64,000 nucleotides of DNA from Halomonas huangheensis (GCF_001431725.1 NZ_CP013106.1:62001-126000); one strand, 5' to 3'; counted from the first letter of the stretch, positions 17,649-26,173 are shown. Translations and numbers: made by a program. Notes: generated by a model not told the origin, from the sequence alone.

Positions 17649-18656
17649 ATGAACAACAACAAGCGGGTAGCAGTGGTATTGAGTGTGTTGGCGATGGCCT
17701 TCTCTGGCGTGGCGGCGGCAGGCAATTATCGGCTGTCCAGTGAAACCAGCGAGGCCACCAGCCGCACGGTGGGGGCGCAGAAGTTTGCCGAGTTGGTTGA
17801 AGAGGCCACGGATGGCGAGGTTTCCGTACGTGTCTTTGCCAATGCCGTGCTGGCGGGTGGTGACCAGCTCAAGCAGGCAGAGATGGTGGGGCGTGGCGAC
17901 ATTGATTTCATCGTCACCTCGGCCATTACTGTATCGCCGCTTGTCCCGGAAATGTCTGTATTTTCGTTGCCTTATCTCTACAGCGGCTATGACGAAGTCG
18001 ATGCAACTCTGGCTGGTGAGCCGGCCGAACAGGTCGAGGAGATCATGGCCAGTCATGGATTGGTTGTGCTCGGTTGGGGGGAGAGCGGTTTTCGTGAGCT
18101 GACCAATAGTGTCAAACCAATAATGTCTCCGGCTGACTTGCGCGGCATGAAGATTCGCGTAGCCGGTCCCATGTTCATCGACATCATGGCAGCGCTTGGC
18201 GCCAATCCTCAGCAGATCCAGTGGACCGAGACGTTCTCGTCGCTGCAGCAGGGCGTTGTGGATGGCCAGGAAAATCCCATCGGTTCGATCATCGTGCCGC
18301 AGCGCATCTATGAGGTTCAGGATTACCTCACTGCGTGGCACTACTCCTACGATCCCGCATTCCTCGCGGTGAGTCGTCAGCTCTGGGAGTCGTGGGATGC
18401 ACAGACTCAGAATGAGGTCAGTCGAGCGGCGCAGGAAGCCATGGATTATCAGAAGGAATTGACTCGCCAGCAGACCGCAGATGGCGAAGCCCTGCTGGAA
18501 GAAAAGGGCATGCAGATCACCACGCTGAGCGACGAGCAGTTGCAGGCCTTCCGTGATGCCACGCGGGAGCCGTTCGAGAGCTGGGCTCAGAAGGTCGGCA
18601 TGCCGCTGGTGGAAACCTTTCAGGCGGCCATCGAACAGGTGCGCCAGCAGCCATAG
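17649..18656 (+). CDS. TRAP transporter substrate-binding protein DctP family (copy B)
   Basis: 335 residues from ATG 17649, where a clear signal peptide (VAVVLSVLAMAFSGVAAA) begins; the frame is open further upstream but is not signal-like. GAGG precedes the start. It is a close paralogue of the divergent copy A, sharing the ligand-contact segment VAGPMFIDIMAALGANPQQ. No second DctQM pair is present, so both probably feed the same membrane subunits. The SDR gene follows at 18763. Confidence 0.92.
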   Translation: MNNNKRVAVVLSVLAMAFSGVAAAGNYRLSSETSEATSRTVGAQKFAELVEEATDGEVSVRVFANAVLAGGDQLKQAEMVGRGDIDFIVTSAITVSPLVPEMSVFSLPYLYSGYDEVDATLAGEPAEQVEEIMASHGLVVLGWGESGFRELTNSVKPIMSPADLRGMKIRVAGPMFIDIMAALGANPQQIQWTETFSSLQQGVVDGQENPIGSIIVPQRIYEVQDYLTAWHYSYDPAFLAVSRQLWESWDAQTQNEVSRAAQEAMDYQKELTRQQTADGEALLEEKGMQITTLSDEQLQAFRDATREPFESWAQKVGMPLVETFQAAIEQVRQQP

Positions 18657-18762
18657 GTCCGCATGACAACGCTGGCAGGTTAGCGGTGAGCTAGCCTGCC
18701 GAATTGGTTCTGGACGCAGTCACCCGCCCTACCAGGGTGGATGGATGACAATGAGGTCGACG

Positions 18763-19566
18763 ATGAAACCCTTGATGGAAGGCAAGCGCGTAGTGGTGGT
18801 GGGGGCAGGTTCCTGTGGCGAAGGCTGGGGTAATGGCAAGGCAGCCGCAGTGCTGTATGCCCGAGAGGGCGCACAGGTGATTGCCGTGGATCGCGATCTA
18901 GAGGCCGCAGAAGAAACCCGACGTTTGATCGTTGAGGAAGGTGGCGCCTGTGAAGTGGTGCAGGCCGATATCACGTGTCGTGCAGATGTCGAGCAGCTGG
19001 TTGATGCCGCCATGGATCATTATCGTGGTATCGATGTGCTGCACAACAATGTCGGGATCTCGATTACCGGTGGGCCGGAGGAAACCAGTGAAGAGGATTG
19101 GGAGCGTCTGATGCGGGTCAACCTGACAGGGGTATATCTGACCTGCAAACAGGTGCTACCGATAATGCGCGTGCAGGGCGGTGGCAGTATCGTCAATATC
19201 TCGTCGGTGGCCGCGGTGCGTTGGATCGGCTTTGGCTACTCGGCCTATACCGCATCCAAGGCAGCCTTGCAGGGGTTTACGGAAAACCTTGCTGCGCAGT
19301 ACGCGCCACATGGCATTCGTGCCAACTGCATCTTACCGGGTTTGATGGATACGCCGATGATCTATTCGCCATTGACGGCGGCCTATGGGGGCGATGTCGA
19401 GCAGATGCGCGAACGCCGCCGTCGGCAGTGTCCGATGGGCTTCATGGGTGATGCCTGGGATATTGCCAATGCGGCGCTCTATCTTGCCTCTGATATGTCG
19501 CGCTATGTGACGGGAACCAACCTGATTGTCGATGGCGGCCTGTCGCTGGGTTCCTCGCCAGCATGA
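18763..19566 (+). CDS. SDR family oxidoreductase
   Basis: 267 residues from ATG 18763, preceded by GAGG; ATG 18745 in frame is also possible. The Rossmann motif is extended, VVVVGAGSCGEGWGNGKA, rather than the plain TGxxxGIG. The catalytic Ser (NISSVAAV) and YTASK motif are present, and the C-terminal VDGGLSLG is typical. It likely oxidises or reduces a hydroxy or keto group of the imported substrate or its CoA ester. It sits between a TRAP binding protein and a convergent IclR gene. Confidence 0.88.
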   Translation: MKPLMEGKRVVVVGAGSCGEGWGNGKAAAVLYAREGAQVIAVDRDLEAAEETRRLIVEEGGACEVVQADITCRADVEQLVDAAMDHYRGIDVLHNNVGISITGGPEETSEEDWERLMRVNLTGVYLTCKQVLPIMRVQGGGSIVNISSVAAVRWIGFGYSAYTASKAALQGFTENLAAQYAPHGIRANCILPGLMDTPMIYSPLTAAYGGDVEQMRERRRRQCPMGFMGDAWDIANAALYLASDMSRYVTGTNLIVDGGLSLGSSPA

Positions 19567-19593
19567 TGGCGAGGAAGCGAGTCTTGTTGACGA

Positions 19594-20373
19594 TTAACGT
19601 AGCTGCTGTGCTGCCCTGATTCGCTTTTCCAGTGCGCGGGCCTCGGCGACCAGTTCTGGTCCCAGTTCCTGCTGCCGCTCCGGCTGCATGCGGTCCTCGA
19701 TGGCGGCAATGGTCAGGGCGCCGAGTAGGCGGCCCTCGCTGTCGCGTACGGCGGCGCCGATTCCCCATGACCCCTTGATGACCGAGCCACGGTTGATGCC
19801 GTAGCCGAGGCTGCGGCATTCCTCGACGCGTGCCCGAAGATTGTCGGGCAGGTCGTTGGGGAAGTGCTGTGCGCACTCGTCTGCATTGGCGGCAATGCAC
19901 TGTTCCACTTCGTCATCGTCAAGTGCTGCCAGCATGGCGATGCCGCCGCCGCCAATGCCGATCGGTAGGCGCTTACCGGGTTGCAGGACATGGGTCTTGA
20001 GGGGGTAGTCGCCATCCTCGCGAACCAGGCAGATGCTGTGCTGCCCACTGCGAATCGAAAAGAAGGCGCTGTCACCGCACTCTCTGGCGATACGCGCCAC
20101 CGGCTCGGCAACGATGGTGCGCAGACCGTAACGGTGATCGGCGATAACTCCCAGTGCATAGCACTCCGGCCCGAGAAAGTAGCCGTCATTTTCCGATCTG
20201 TCGACCATGCCCTCGGCGACCAGGGCCTGTAGCAGGCGATGTGTGGTCGGCTTCGTCAGTCCGGTGTGTTTGGTGATCTGTGCCAGCGTGACGCCTCGGC
20301 CCGTGCCGTTGGCGATGGCGCGCAGTACCTGAATGGTGCGCGACACGGACTGGGCTCCCGCAACAGTTGTCAT
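19594..20373 (-). CDS. IclR-family transcriptional regulator
   Basis: 259 residues from ATG 20373; a longer frame to 20460 lacks an SD. The N-terminal winged helix-turn-helix is TLAQITKHTGLTKPTTHRLL, followed by the IclR effector-binding domain (PIGIGGGGIAMLAAL, then GSWGIGAAVRDSEGRLLGA). It is divergent from the thiolase operon. Two TTCCATAATATGG-type palindromes lie in the 142-bp shared region, one 18 bp from its own start, suggesting autoregulation and control of the thiolase operon. Confidence 0.92.
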   Translation of the reverse strand: MTTVAGAQSVSRTIQVLRAIANGTGRGVTLAQITKHTGLTKPTTHRLLQALVAEGMVDRSENDGYFLGPECYALGVIADHRYGLRTIVAEPVARIARECGDSAFFSIRSGQHSICLVREDGDYPLKTHVLQPGKRLPIGIGGGGIAMLAALDDDEVEQCIAANADECAQHFPNDLPDNLRARVEECRSLGYGINRGSVIKGSWGIGAAVRDSEGRLLGALTIAAIEDRMQPERQQELGPELVAEARALEKRIRAAQQLR

Positions 20374-20390
20374 GATGTGGTTTCTCCGTG

Positions 20391-20405
20391 TTCCATAATA
20401 TGGCC
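20391..20405. promoter_or_regulatory. Candidate IclR operator, imperfect (site 2)
   Basis: TTCCATAATATGGCC matches site 3 at 13 of 15 positions. It lies 18 bp upstream of the IclR start codon, a position suited to autorepression. Confidence 0.6.
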
Positions 20406-20488
20406 TACACAATTGGTCTGGGTTGTCAGTTTTAACATTGATAGCGCCATATGCTGCCAATAGAGTGATAATCGTGATAGACAGTTAA

Positions 20489-20503
20489 TTCCATAATATG
20501 GAA
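20489..20503. promoter_or_regulatory. Candidate IclR operator, perfect palindrome (site 3)
   Basis: TTCCATAATATGGAA is a perfect 15-bp palindrome ending 12 bp before the thiolase ATG, overlapping the SD/leader region. The motif length and T/A-rich centre resemble known IclR-family operators such as those of PcaU/PobR, although the bases differ. Confidence 0.7.
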
Positions 20504-20515
20504 TAAGGAAGATAT

Positions 20516-21685
20516 ATGTCAACTCGGAGTCGTATCGTCGGATGGTCTCATCTGGCCTTTGGTAAACGCGAAGAAGCGGGTACTGAGGAGATGATAGGTA
20601 AGGTCACCAGTGATGTATTGGCGCATGCCGGTATTGCCGCCAGGGATATCGACGGCATTTACCTGGGAGTCATGAACAATGGCTTCTCGAATCAGGATTT
20701 CCAGGCCAGCCTTGTGGCGTTGGCCCAGCCCGAACTGGCGCACACTCCAGCGACGCGCGTGGAAAATGCCTGCGCAACGGGGTCGGCGGCATTGCATGCG
20801 GCGATGGATTTCATCGACTCCGGACGAGGCCGTATCGCACTGGTGATCGGTGCGGAAAAGATGACGGCGCTGCCCACCTCCGAGGTGGGTGAGGTGCTGC
20901 TGGGGGCCAGCTATCGTCGTGAAGAATCGTCGGACAGCGGCTTTCCCGGCGTGTTTGGCCGGATTGCCGAGCAGTATTTTGAGCGTTATGGCGACTGTCG
21001 CGAGGCGCTGGCGATGATTGCCGCCAGAAATCACCGCAATGGCGTCGATAATCCCCTGGCTCATGTGCGCAAGGATCTCGGTATTGATTTCTGCAATACC
21101 GTGAGTGAGCGCAACCCGCTGGTTGCCGGTCCACTACGACGTACCGATTGCTCAATGGTGTCTGACGGCGCTGCTGCGCTGTTGCTTGCTGACGCAGAGA
21201 CAGCGAAAAGCATGGCGAGATCGATAGGCTTTCGGGCGCGCACTCATGTCAACGATATCCTGCCGCTGAGTCGTCGCGATCCACTGGAATTCGCCGGTGC
21301 GACGCGTGCCTGGCAGCAGGCTCTCAAGGTGGCGGGGGTCGGTCTGGACGACCTGTCTCTGGTCGAAACACATGATTGTTTCACTATCGCAGAGTTGATC
21401 GAGTACGAGGCCATGGGCCTGGCGGCGCGTGGCGAAGGCGCGCGTGTCGTTCGTGAAGGGTGGGGTAACAAGGATGGGCGGTTACCGATCAACCCTTCCG
21501 GTGGACTCAAGGCCAAGGGGCATCCGGTGGGAGCCACCGGCGTATCCATGCATGTGATGGCATGCATGCAATTGATGGGAGAGGCCGGGGGAATGCAGGT
21601 ACCCGGTGCAGAGCTTGCCAGTGTCTTCAATATGGGCGGCGCCGCCGTTGCCAACTACGTCAGCATTCTGGAGCGTAGCCGATGA
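20516..21685 (+). CDS. Thiolase family protein (SCP-x type)
   Basis: 389 residues. The nucleophilic Cys is in VENACATGSAA (near residue 86), the HDCF motif is VETHDCFTIAE, and the C-terminal KGHPVGATG is intact. SCP-x-type thiolases cleave or form beta-ketoacyl-CoA thioesters, often with branched or unusual acyl groups. AAGGAA lies about 6 bases before the ATG. It is first in an operon with ligase, two DUF296 genes and an SDR, joined by ATGA overlaps. The role in this cluster (CoA-dependent chain cleavage) is inferred. Confidence 0.9.
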   Translation: MSTRSRIVGWSHLAFGKREEAGTEEMIGKVTSDVLAHAGIAARDIDGIYLGVMNNGFSNQDFQASLVALAQPELAHTPATRVENACATGSAALHAAMDFIDSGRGRIALVIGAEKMTALPTSEVGEVLLGASYRREESSDSGFPGVFGRIAEQYFERYGDCREALAMIAARNHRNGVDNPLAHVRKDLGIDFCNTVSERNPLVAGPLRRTDCSMVSDGAAALLLADAETAKSMARSIGFRARTHVNDILPLSRRDPLEFAGATRAWQQALKVAGVGLDDLSLVETHDCFTIAELIEYEAMGLAARGEGARVVREGWGNKDGRLPINPSGGLKAKGHPVGATGVSMHVMACMQLMGEAGGMQVPGAELASVFNMGGAAVANYVSILERSR

Positions 21686-23295
21686 GCCGGGACATCGAGG
21701 CACCAGTGGGAGGTGTCGCACCTGTCAGCCGCAGAGTCATGAACCTTGCGTACTGGCTGACCCAGGCCGCCCGACGTTACAGCGAGCAGCCTGCGCTGGT
21801 GATGGGCGATGAGGTTCGTAGCTGGAGCGAGCTGGATCAGCGAGTCAGCGCATTGGCCTATGCCTTGCGTCAGTTGGGGGTCACCAGGGGCGATCGTATC
21901 CTGGTGCACTCACGCAATGGCTTCGAGATGGTCGAGACGCAGCTGGCGGCTTTCCGGCTGGGGGCGGTGTGGGCTCCGGTCAATTATCGAATTTCACAGG
22001 ATGAGGGTGGCTGGCTGTCGGAGCTGACCGGGGCGAGGGTGCTGATTCATTCCGCCGAGTTTTCCGCGCATGCTGCGGCGATGCGTCAGGCCAGCAGATC
22101 GCTGTGTCATACCATCAGCATCGGCCCCTGTGACGGTGCGGATGAGGAATACCAGGAGCTGGTCAGCAGGCACCTTGGCCAGACGTGCCGCAATGTCGAT
22201 GTCGAGCATGATGACCCCTGCTGGTTCTTCTTCACCTCGGGAACCACTGGTAGGCCAAAGGCCGCGGTATTGACCCACGGTCAGATGGGCTTCGTGGTGA
22301 CCAATCATCTGTGTGACTTGATGCCGGCAACAGATCAGTCCAGCGATGCCAGCCTGGTGATTGCACCACTTTCGCATGGCTCGGGGATTCATTATCTCAC
22401 CCAGCTGGCGCGTGGCGTCACCACGGTACTCCCGGTTGGCAGCGGGCTGGATGTTGAGGAAGTCTGGGGGCTGGTCGAGCGGTATCGGATTACCAATCTG
22501 TTCACTGTTCCGACCATCGTCAAGATGCTGATCGAACATCCTGCGCTGGAGACGGTGGATCATTCGTCGCTGCGTTACATCATCTATGCCGGCGCACCGA
22601 TGTATCGAACTGACCAGCAGGCAGCCCTCAAGCAATTGGGCAACGTGCTTGTGCAGTACTACGGGCTGGGCGAAGTCACCGGCAATATCACGGTATTGCC
22701 ACCTGCCATGCACAGCGTTGATGACGAAGCAATGAAGGTCGGCTCCTGCGGCCATGAACGTACCGCAATGCAGGTCTCGATTCAGGATGAGGATGGCCAT
22801 GAGGTCATGCCGGGCGAAAGCGGCGAGATCTGTGTCTGTGGCCCCGCTGTATTTGCCGGGTACTACGCCAATCCCGAGGCCAACAGCAAGTCATTTCGCA
22901 ATGGGTGGTTTCGTACCGGGGATCTCGGACATATCGATCCACAGGGGTTTGTTTACCTCACGGGACGTGCTTCGGACATGTTCATTTCCGGTGGCTCCAA
23001 CGTCTATCCGCGAGAAATCGAGGAAAAGATGCTGACCCATCCTGATATCGAGGAAGTGGCGATTGTCGGCATGCCGGATGAGCGCTGGGGAGAAGTCGGT
23101 GTTGCTGCGGTGGTGCTGGCACCTGGGCAGGTATGGGATCTGGAGAACATGCGTGACTGGATGCGCGCGCGGATGACGAGCTACAAGGTGCCGCAACGCT
23201 TTCATTGTTTTGATGCGCTGCCACGCTCCAGCTACGGCAAGATCACCAAGAAGATTGTCCGTGAGGCGATCGAGGAGCGGGAGCGTGCAGGATGA
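21682..23295 (+). CDS. Acyl-CoA synthetase (AMP-forming, ANL superfamily)
   Basis: 537 residues. It has P-loop-like motif FFTSGTTGRPKAAVLTH (near residue 178), the YYGLGE motif A5, YLTGRASDMFISGGSN and the catalytic Lys in SYGKITKK near the C-terminus. It activates a carboxylic acid as acyl-CoA. It overlaps the thiolase stop by ATGA and the next gene likewise, so translation is probably coupled. The imported acid of the TRAP system is the likely substrate (inference). Confidence 0.93.
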   Translation: MSRDIEAPVGGVAPVSRRVMNLAYWLTQAARRYSEQPALVMGDEVRSWSELDQRVSALAYALRQLGVTRGDRILVHSRNGFEMVETQLAAFRLGAVWAPVNYRISQDEGGWLSELTGARVLIHSAEFSAHAAAMRQASRSLCHTISIGPCDGADEEYQELVSRHLGQTCRNVDVEHDDPCWFFFTSGTTGRPKAAVLTHGQMGFVVTNHLCDLMPATDQSSDASLVIAPLSHGSGIHYLTQLARGVTTVLPVGSGLDVEEVWGLVERYRITNLFTVPTIVKMLIEHPALETVDHSSLRYIIYAGAPMYRTDQQAALKQLGNVLVQYYGLGEVTGNITVLPPAMHSVDDEAMKVGSCGHERTAMQVSIQDEDGHEVMPGESGEICVCGPAVFAGYYANPEANSKSFRNGWFRTGDLGHIDPQGFVYLTGRASDMFISGGSNVYPREIEEKMLTHPDIEEVAIVGMPDERWGEVGVAAVVLAPGQVWDLENMRDWMRARMTSYKVPQRFHCFDALPRSSYGKITKKIVREAIEERERAG

Positions 23296-23837
23296 AACGA
23301 ACGTTCGCCAACCCCTGGCCCCGCCCGAGAATGTTGCGCCATGCAGGCCATTTCAACCCATTGCGTATCCACAGCATGCATTACCAGGGCGGACGTCATA
23401 TCCGCTTGTTGCTGACGCCGGGAAAGAGTCTGTTCGATGCGCTGGTCGAGCCGTTGCGTGAAGCCGGAGTGACCAGTGCCTCAATGACCATTCTCGGTGG
23501 CAGGTTTGCCCATCTGGAGTACTGCGTTGCGCCACCCGATCCTTCCGGGCAGGCAGCGATTGCCTATTCCCGCCCGATTGATGCGGGAGAGGCCTTCATG
23601 GTTTTCGGCAACGCTACCCTCGGCAAGGACATGCAGCAGCGCCCACTGGTGCACTGCCATGCCACGCTGCGTACCTGTTCCAACGAAGTGAAGGGCGGCC
23701 ACATCGTGCCGCAGGCTTCGATCATCGGCGAGCAGCCGATCCCTGTATTGGTTACCGCCATTGAAGGGTTCGAGTTGCGTCAGGCATTCGACGATGAAAC
23801 CAACATTGCTCTGCTCAAGCCTTACAAGGAGTCTTGA
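23292..23837 (+). CDS. PPC/DUF296-domain protein with intact His motif
   Basis: 181 residues, starting by ATGA overlap with the ligase. The C-terminal two thirds form a PPC (plants and prokaryotes conserved) domain. The His residues typical of the prokaryotic metal site are kept: HCHA in LVHCHATLRT and GGH in VKGGHIVP. An N-terminal extension of about 35 residues (NPWPRPRMLRHAGHF) is unusual. Prokaryotic PPC proteins have no settled function; some plant relatives bind DNA through an added AT-hook, absent here. Its position inside a CoA operon suggests an enzyme or binding role. Confidence 0.8.
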   Translation: MKRTFANPWPRPRMLRHAGHFNPLRIHSMHYQGGRHIRLLLTPGKSLFDALVEPLREAGVTSASMTILGGRFAHLEYCVAPPDPSGQAAIAYSRPIDAGEAFMVFGNATLGKDMQQRPLVHCHATLRTCSNEVKGGHIVPQASIIGEQPIPVLVTAIEGFELRQAFDDETNIALLKPYKES

Positions 23838-23838
23838 C

Positions 23839-24270
23839 ATGACATTCAAGGAATCTGCGGCTGCCCCTGTTACCGAAGGGGTTGTTATCGAATCCGGTCG
23901 TATGGGGCGCGTGGCCTACGCGCGTATCGCCCCCAATGAAGACCTGGTGCAAGGCGTCGAGAAGATGTGCCTGGCAGAAGGATTTCGCCATGCCTTTGTT
24001 CGTGGTGGTCTGGGCAGCTTGATCGATGCCCGGGTCGGCACCCTGGATGGTGGCTTCCAGCAGATTTCTGGACCTGCCGTGGAGATCGTGAGTATCGCCG
24101 GAGAGGTTCGCTCGGGGGATGACGGAGTGCCTATGGCCTCTCTGGCAGGGATCGTCGCGGACCCTGATGGCAATGTTTATGGAGGTCCCTTCCTCGCCGG
24201 GTGGAATCCCATCTGCATGACCTTCGAGGTCACGCTTGAAGAGTGGCTACCCGACGAGGGAGAGCAGTGA
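23839..24270 (+). CDS. PPC/DUF296-domain protein lacking the His motif
   Basis: 143 residues from ATG 23839, directly after the previous stop, with SD AAGGAG. The fold matches PPC (GFRHAFVRGGLGSL, VEIVSIAGEV, then ADPDGNVYGGPFLAGW). However, the usual HxH is replaced (MASLAGIV) and GGH is GGP, so the putative metal site is lost. Together with the preceding intact copy it may form a heteromeric complex. The function is unknown. Confidence 0.75.
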   Translation: MTFKESAAAPVTEGVVIESGRMGRVAYARIAPNEDLVQGVEKMCLAEGFRHAFVRGGLGSLIDARVGTLDGGFQQISGPAVEIVSIAGEVRSGDDGVPMASLAGIVADPDGNVYGGPFLAGWNPICMTFEVTLEEWLPDEGEQ

Positions 24271-24272
24271 AT

Positions 24273-25022
24273 ATGGCAACCGCAGCAGGAGTGATCATTA
24301 CCGGAGGAGCTTCGGGAATCGGTCTGGCCATTGCTCGGTCGTTGGTCGCAGGCGATATCCCGGTGATGTTGCTGGATGTGTCGACGACCAACCTTGCTCT
24401 GGCATGCCGAGAACTGGGGATTGCCGAGCACTATGGCCGTGCTTGCGACATCACTGATGAGCAGGCTGTTGAGCGAGTGATGGCTGAGGTACTGGAGCGC
24501 ATGGCGATCACTGGGCTGGTCAATTGTGCGGGCATTGGCGAAGACAAACCGGCGGTCGACAGCGATGTGGAGGCCTTGCGGCGCATTCTCGATGTCAATG
24601 TGGTCGGTACCTTCATCTGCTCACGTAGCCTCGCACGTCATTGGCAACGCGAGGAGCTGGGCGGCAGCATCATCAATATTTCTTCGGTCTCCGGCCTGTG
24701 CGGCAACAAGGGGCGCAGTGCCTACGGTGCTTCCAAGGCGGGGCAGAATGCTCTCACCTATGTCATGGCCAATGAGCTGGGGCCGACGGGAATTCGTGTC
24801 AATGCGGTGGCTCCCGGGCCCATCGACACACCGCTGGCCGAGGCCATGCATACACCTGATGTGCGTCGACAATGGCAGGCCAGGGTGCCATTGAAGCGTT
24901 ATGGTACCCCTGCCGAAGTAGCATCAGCCGTGGTCTTTCTGCTGTCGGAAGAAGCCAGCTTCATCAATGGCCAGGTGCTGGCGGTGGATGGCGGTTTTGT
25001 CACGGCGGGGCTGATGGCTTGA
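24273..25022 (+). CDS. SDR family oxidoreductase
   Basis: 249 residues from ATG 24273; GTG 24267 overlapping the previous stop is an alternative. Classical SDR: TGGASGIGLAIA for cofactor, NCAGIG, Ser in NISSVSG, YGASKA catalytic pair and C-terminal AVDGGFV. It resembles 3-oxoacyl-ACP/CoA reductases (FabG-like). It is last in the thiolase operon; a hairpin at 25104 follows. A likely role is hydroxyacyl/ketoacyl interconversion of the unknown substrate. Confidence 0.9.
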   Translation: MATAAGVIITGGASGIGLAIARSLVAGDIPVMLLDVSTTNLALACRELGIAEHYGRACDITDEQAVERVMAEVLERMAITGLVNCAGIGEDKPAVDSDVEALRRILDVNVVGTFICSRSLARHWQREELGGSIINISSVSGLCGNKGRSAYGASKAGQNALTYVMANELGPTGIRVNAVAPGPIDTPLAEAMHTPDVRRQWQARVPLKRYGTPAEVASAVVFLLSEEASFINGQVLAVDGGFVTAGLMA

Positions 25023-25103
25023 AGGAGGTTTTGATGGGGGCGTGGATTGATGGGATGTGGCTTGATGAGTCATAGCCTGATGGGGGCGTAGACGCGGCAG
25101 CGA

Positions 25104-25126
25104 ATACCCGGGCCATGCCCGGGTAT
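25104..25126. terminator. Hairpin between the SDR operon and pyrB
   Basis: A perfect 10-bp inverted repeat ATACCCGGGC / GCCCGGGTAT has a 3-nt loop and lies between convergent genes. No clear T tract is present on either side. A short direct repeat TGATGGGGGCGT also occurs at 25032 and 25079. Confidence 0.6.
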
Positions 25127-25147
25127 CGTGAGGCTCACCAGAGAGGG

Positions 25148-26173
25148 TCAGAACCTGGCGTCATCGACACCCACGGTTTCCGGAACAAACCACTTCACGT
25201 CACGCAGGTCCTTGTCGATCTGGTCCTCGACCTTGAGCAGGGTGGCGAAGATCGCCATGCGTACCGGGATGCCGTTGTCGGTCTGACGGAAGATCGCCAG
25301 GCGCGGATCACCGTTGAGGTCGACATCGAGATCATTGGCATCCGGGCGACTGTCGCGGGGCAGCGGGTGCATGACGATGGTCGAGTCATTGCAATGCTCG
25401 TTGAGGAAGGCGCGGTGCACGGTGAAGTCGCGTGACAGGTTGAAGCCTTCTTCCATCTCGGCGGTAAAACGCTCCTTCTGGATGCGGGTGGTATAGACCA
25501 CATCGACATCCGAGAAATTTCCGGCGAGATTCTCGCGCACCTCCACGTCCAGCCCCTGCTGGCTGACCCTTTCGATCAACTCGCTGGGCATTTCCAGTCC
25601 TGGTGGTGCCACCAGCGTGACGCGCAGGGGCGCGTACAGTGCCAGCAGTTTGATCAACGAGTGCACGGTACGCCCGAACTTGAGGTCGCCGGTCATCAGC
25701 ACATGAGCGCCCTTGAGCGACTTGCCCTGACGCGCGAATTCCTTGTCGATGGTATAGAAGTCGAGCAGTGCCTGACTGGGGTGCTCTCCGGGTCCATCAC
25801 CGGCGTTGATTACCGGTACATGAGTGGCGCGGGCAAACTCGGCCACCGAGCCCTTGTCGGGGTGACGCATGACAATGGCGTCGCAATAACCGGCCATGAC
25901 GCGGCTGGTGTCATACAGCGACTCGCCCTTGGCCATCGATGAGAAGGTGAAACCGGTGGTATCGCAAACGCTGCCGCCAAGACGCGAGAAGGCAGTGTGG
26001 AAGCTGACGCGGGTGCGGGTACTGGCTTCGAAAAACAGGTTGCCGAGTACTGCGCCTTCCAGAACCCGGGTTATCTTGCGCCGTTGGGCGATGGGCTCCA
26101 TCTTCGCGGCGACTCGCATCAGGTGGTCGATATCATCGCGAGACAATGAGTCGATGGAAAGCAGGTGAGACAT
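25148..26173 (-). CDS. pyrB: Aspartate carbamoyltransferase catalytic subunit
   Basis: 341 residues from ATG 26173. The carbamoyl phosphate loop STRTR is present (FFEASTRTRVSFHTAF), as are the mobile loop MAKGESLYDT, HPSQALLD (HPxQ) and HPLPRDSR. It makes carbamoyl-aspartate in pyrimidine synthesis. It is somewhat longer than the 310-residue E. coli protein, with a C-terminal extension. No pyrI or pyrC is adjacent, and no attenuator-like leader was recognised in the 98-bp gap upstream. Confidence 0.95.
   Translation of the reverse strand: MSHLLSIDSLSRDDIDHLMRVAAKMEPIAQRRKITRVLEGAVLGNLFFEASTRTRVSFHTAFSRLGGSVCDTTGFTFSSMAKGESLYDTSRVMAGYCDAIVMRHPDKGSVAEFARATHVPVINAGDGPGEHPSQALLDFYTIDKEFARQGKSLKGAHVLMTGDLKFGRTVHSLIKLLALYAPLRVTLVAPPGLEMPSELIERVSQQGLDVEVRENLAGNFSDVDVVYTTRIQKERFTAEMEEGFNLSRDFTVHRAFLNEHCNDSTIVMHPLPRDSRPDANDLDVDLNGDPRLAIFRQTDNGIPVRMAIFATLLKVEDQIDKDLRDVKWFVPETVGVDDARF

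Noticed and set aside
24273..25147. A mobile element boundary near the end of the CoA cluster.
   Set aside because: No transposase, integrase, tRNA or long direct repeat is present; only a short TGATGGGGGCGT repeat was seen.
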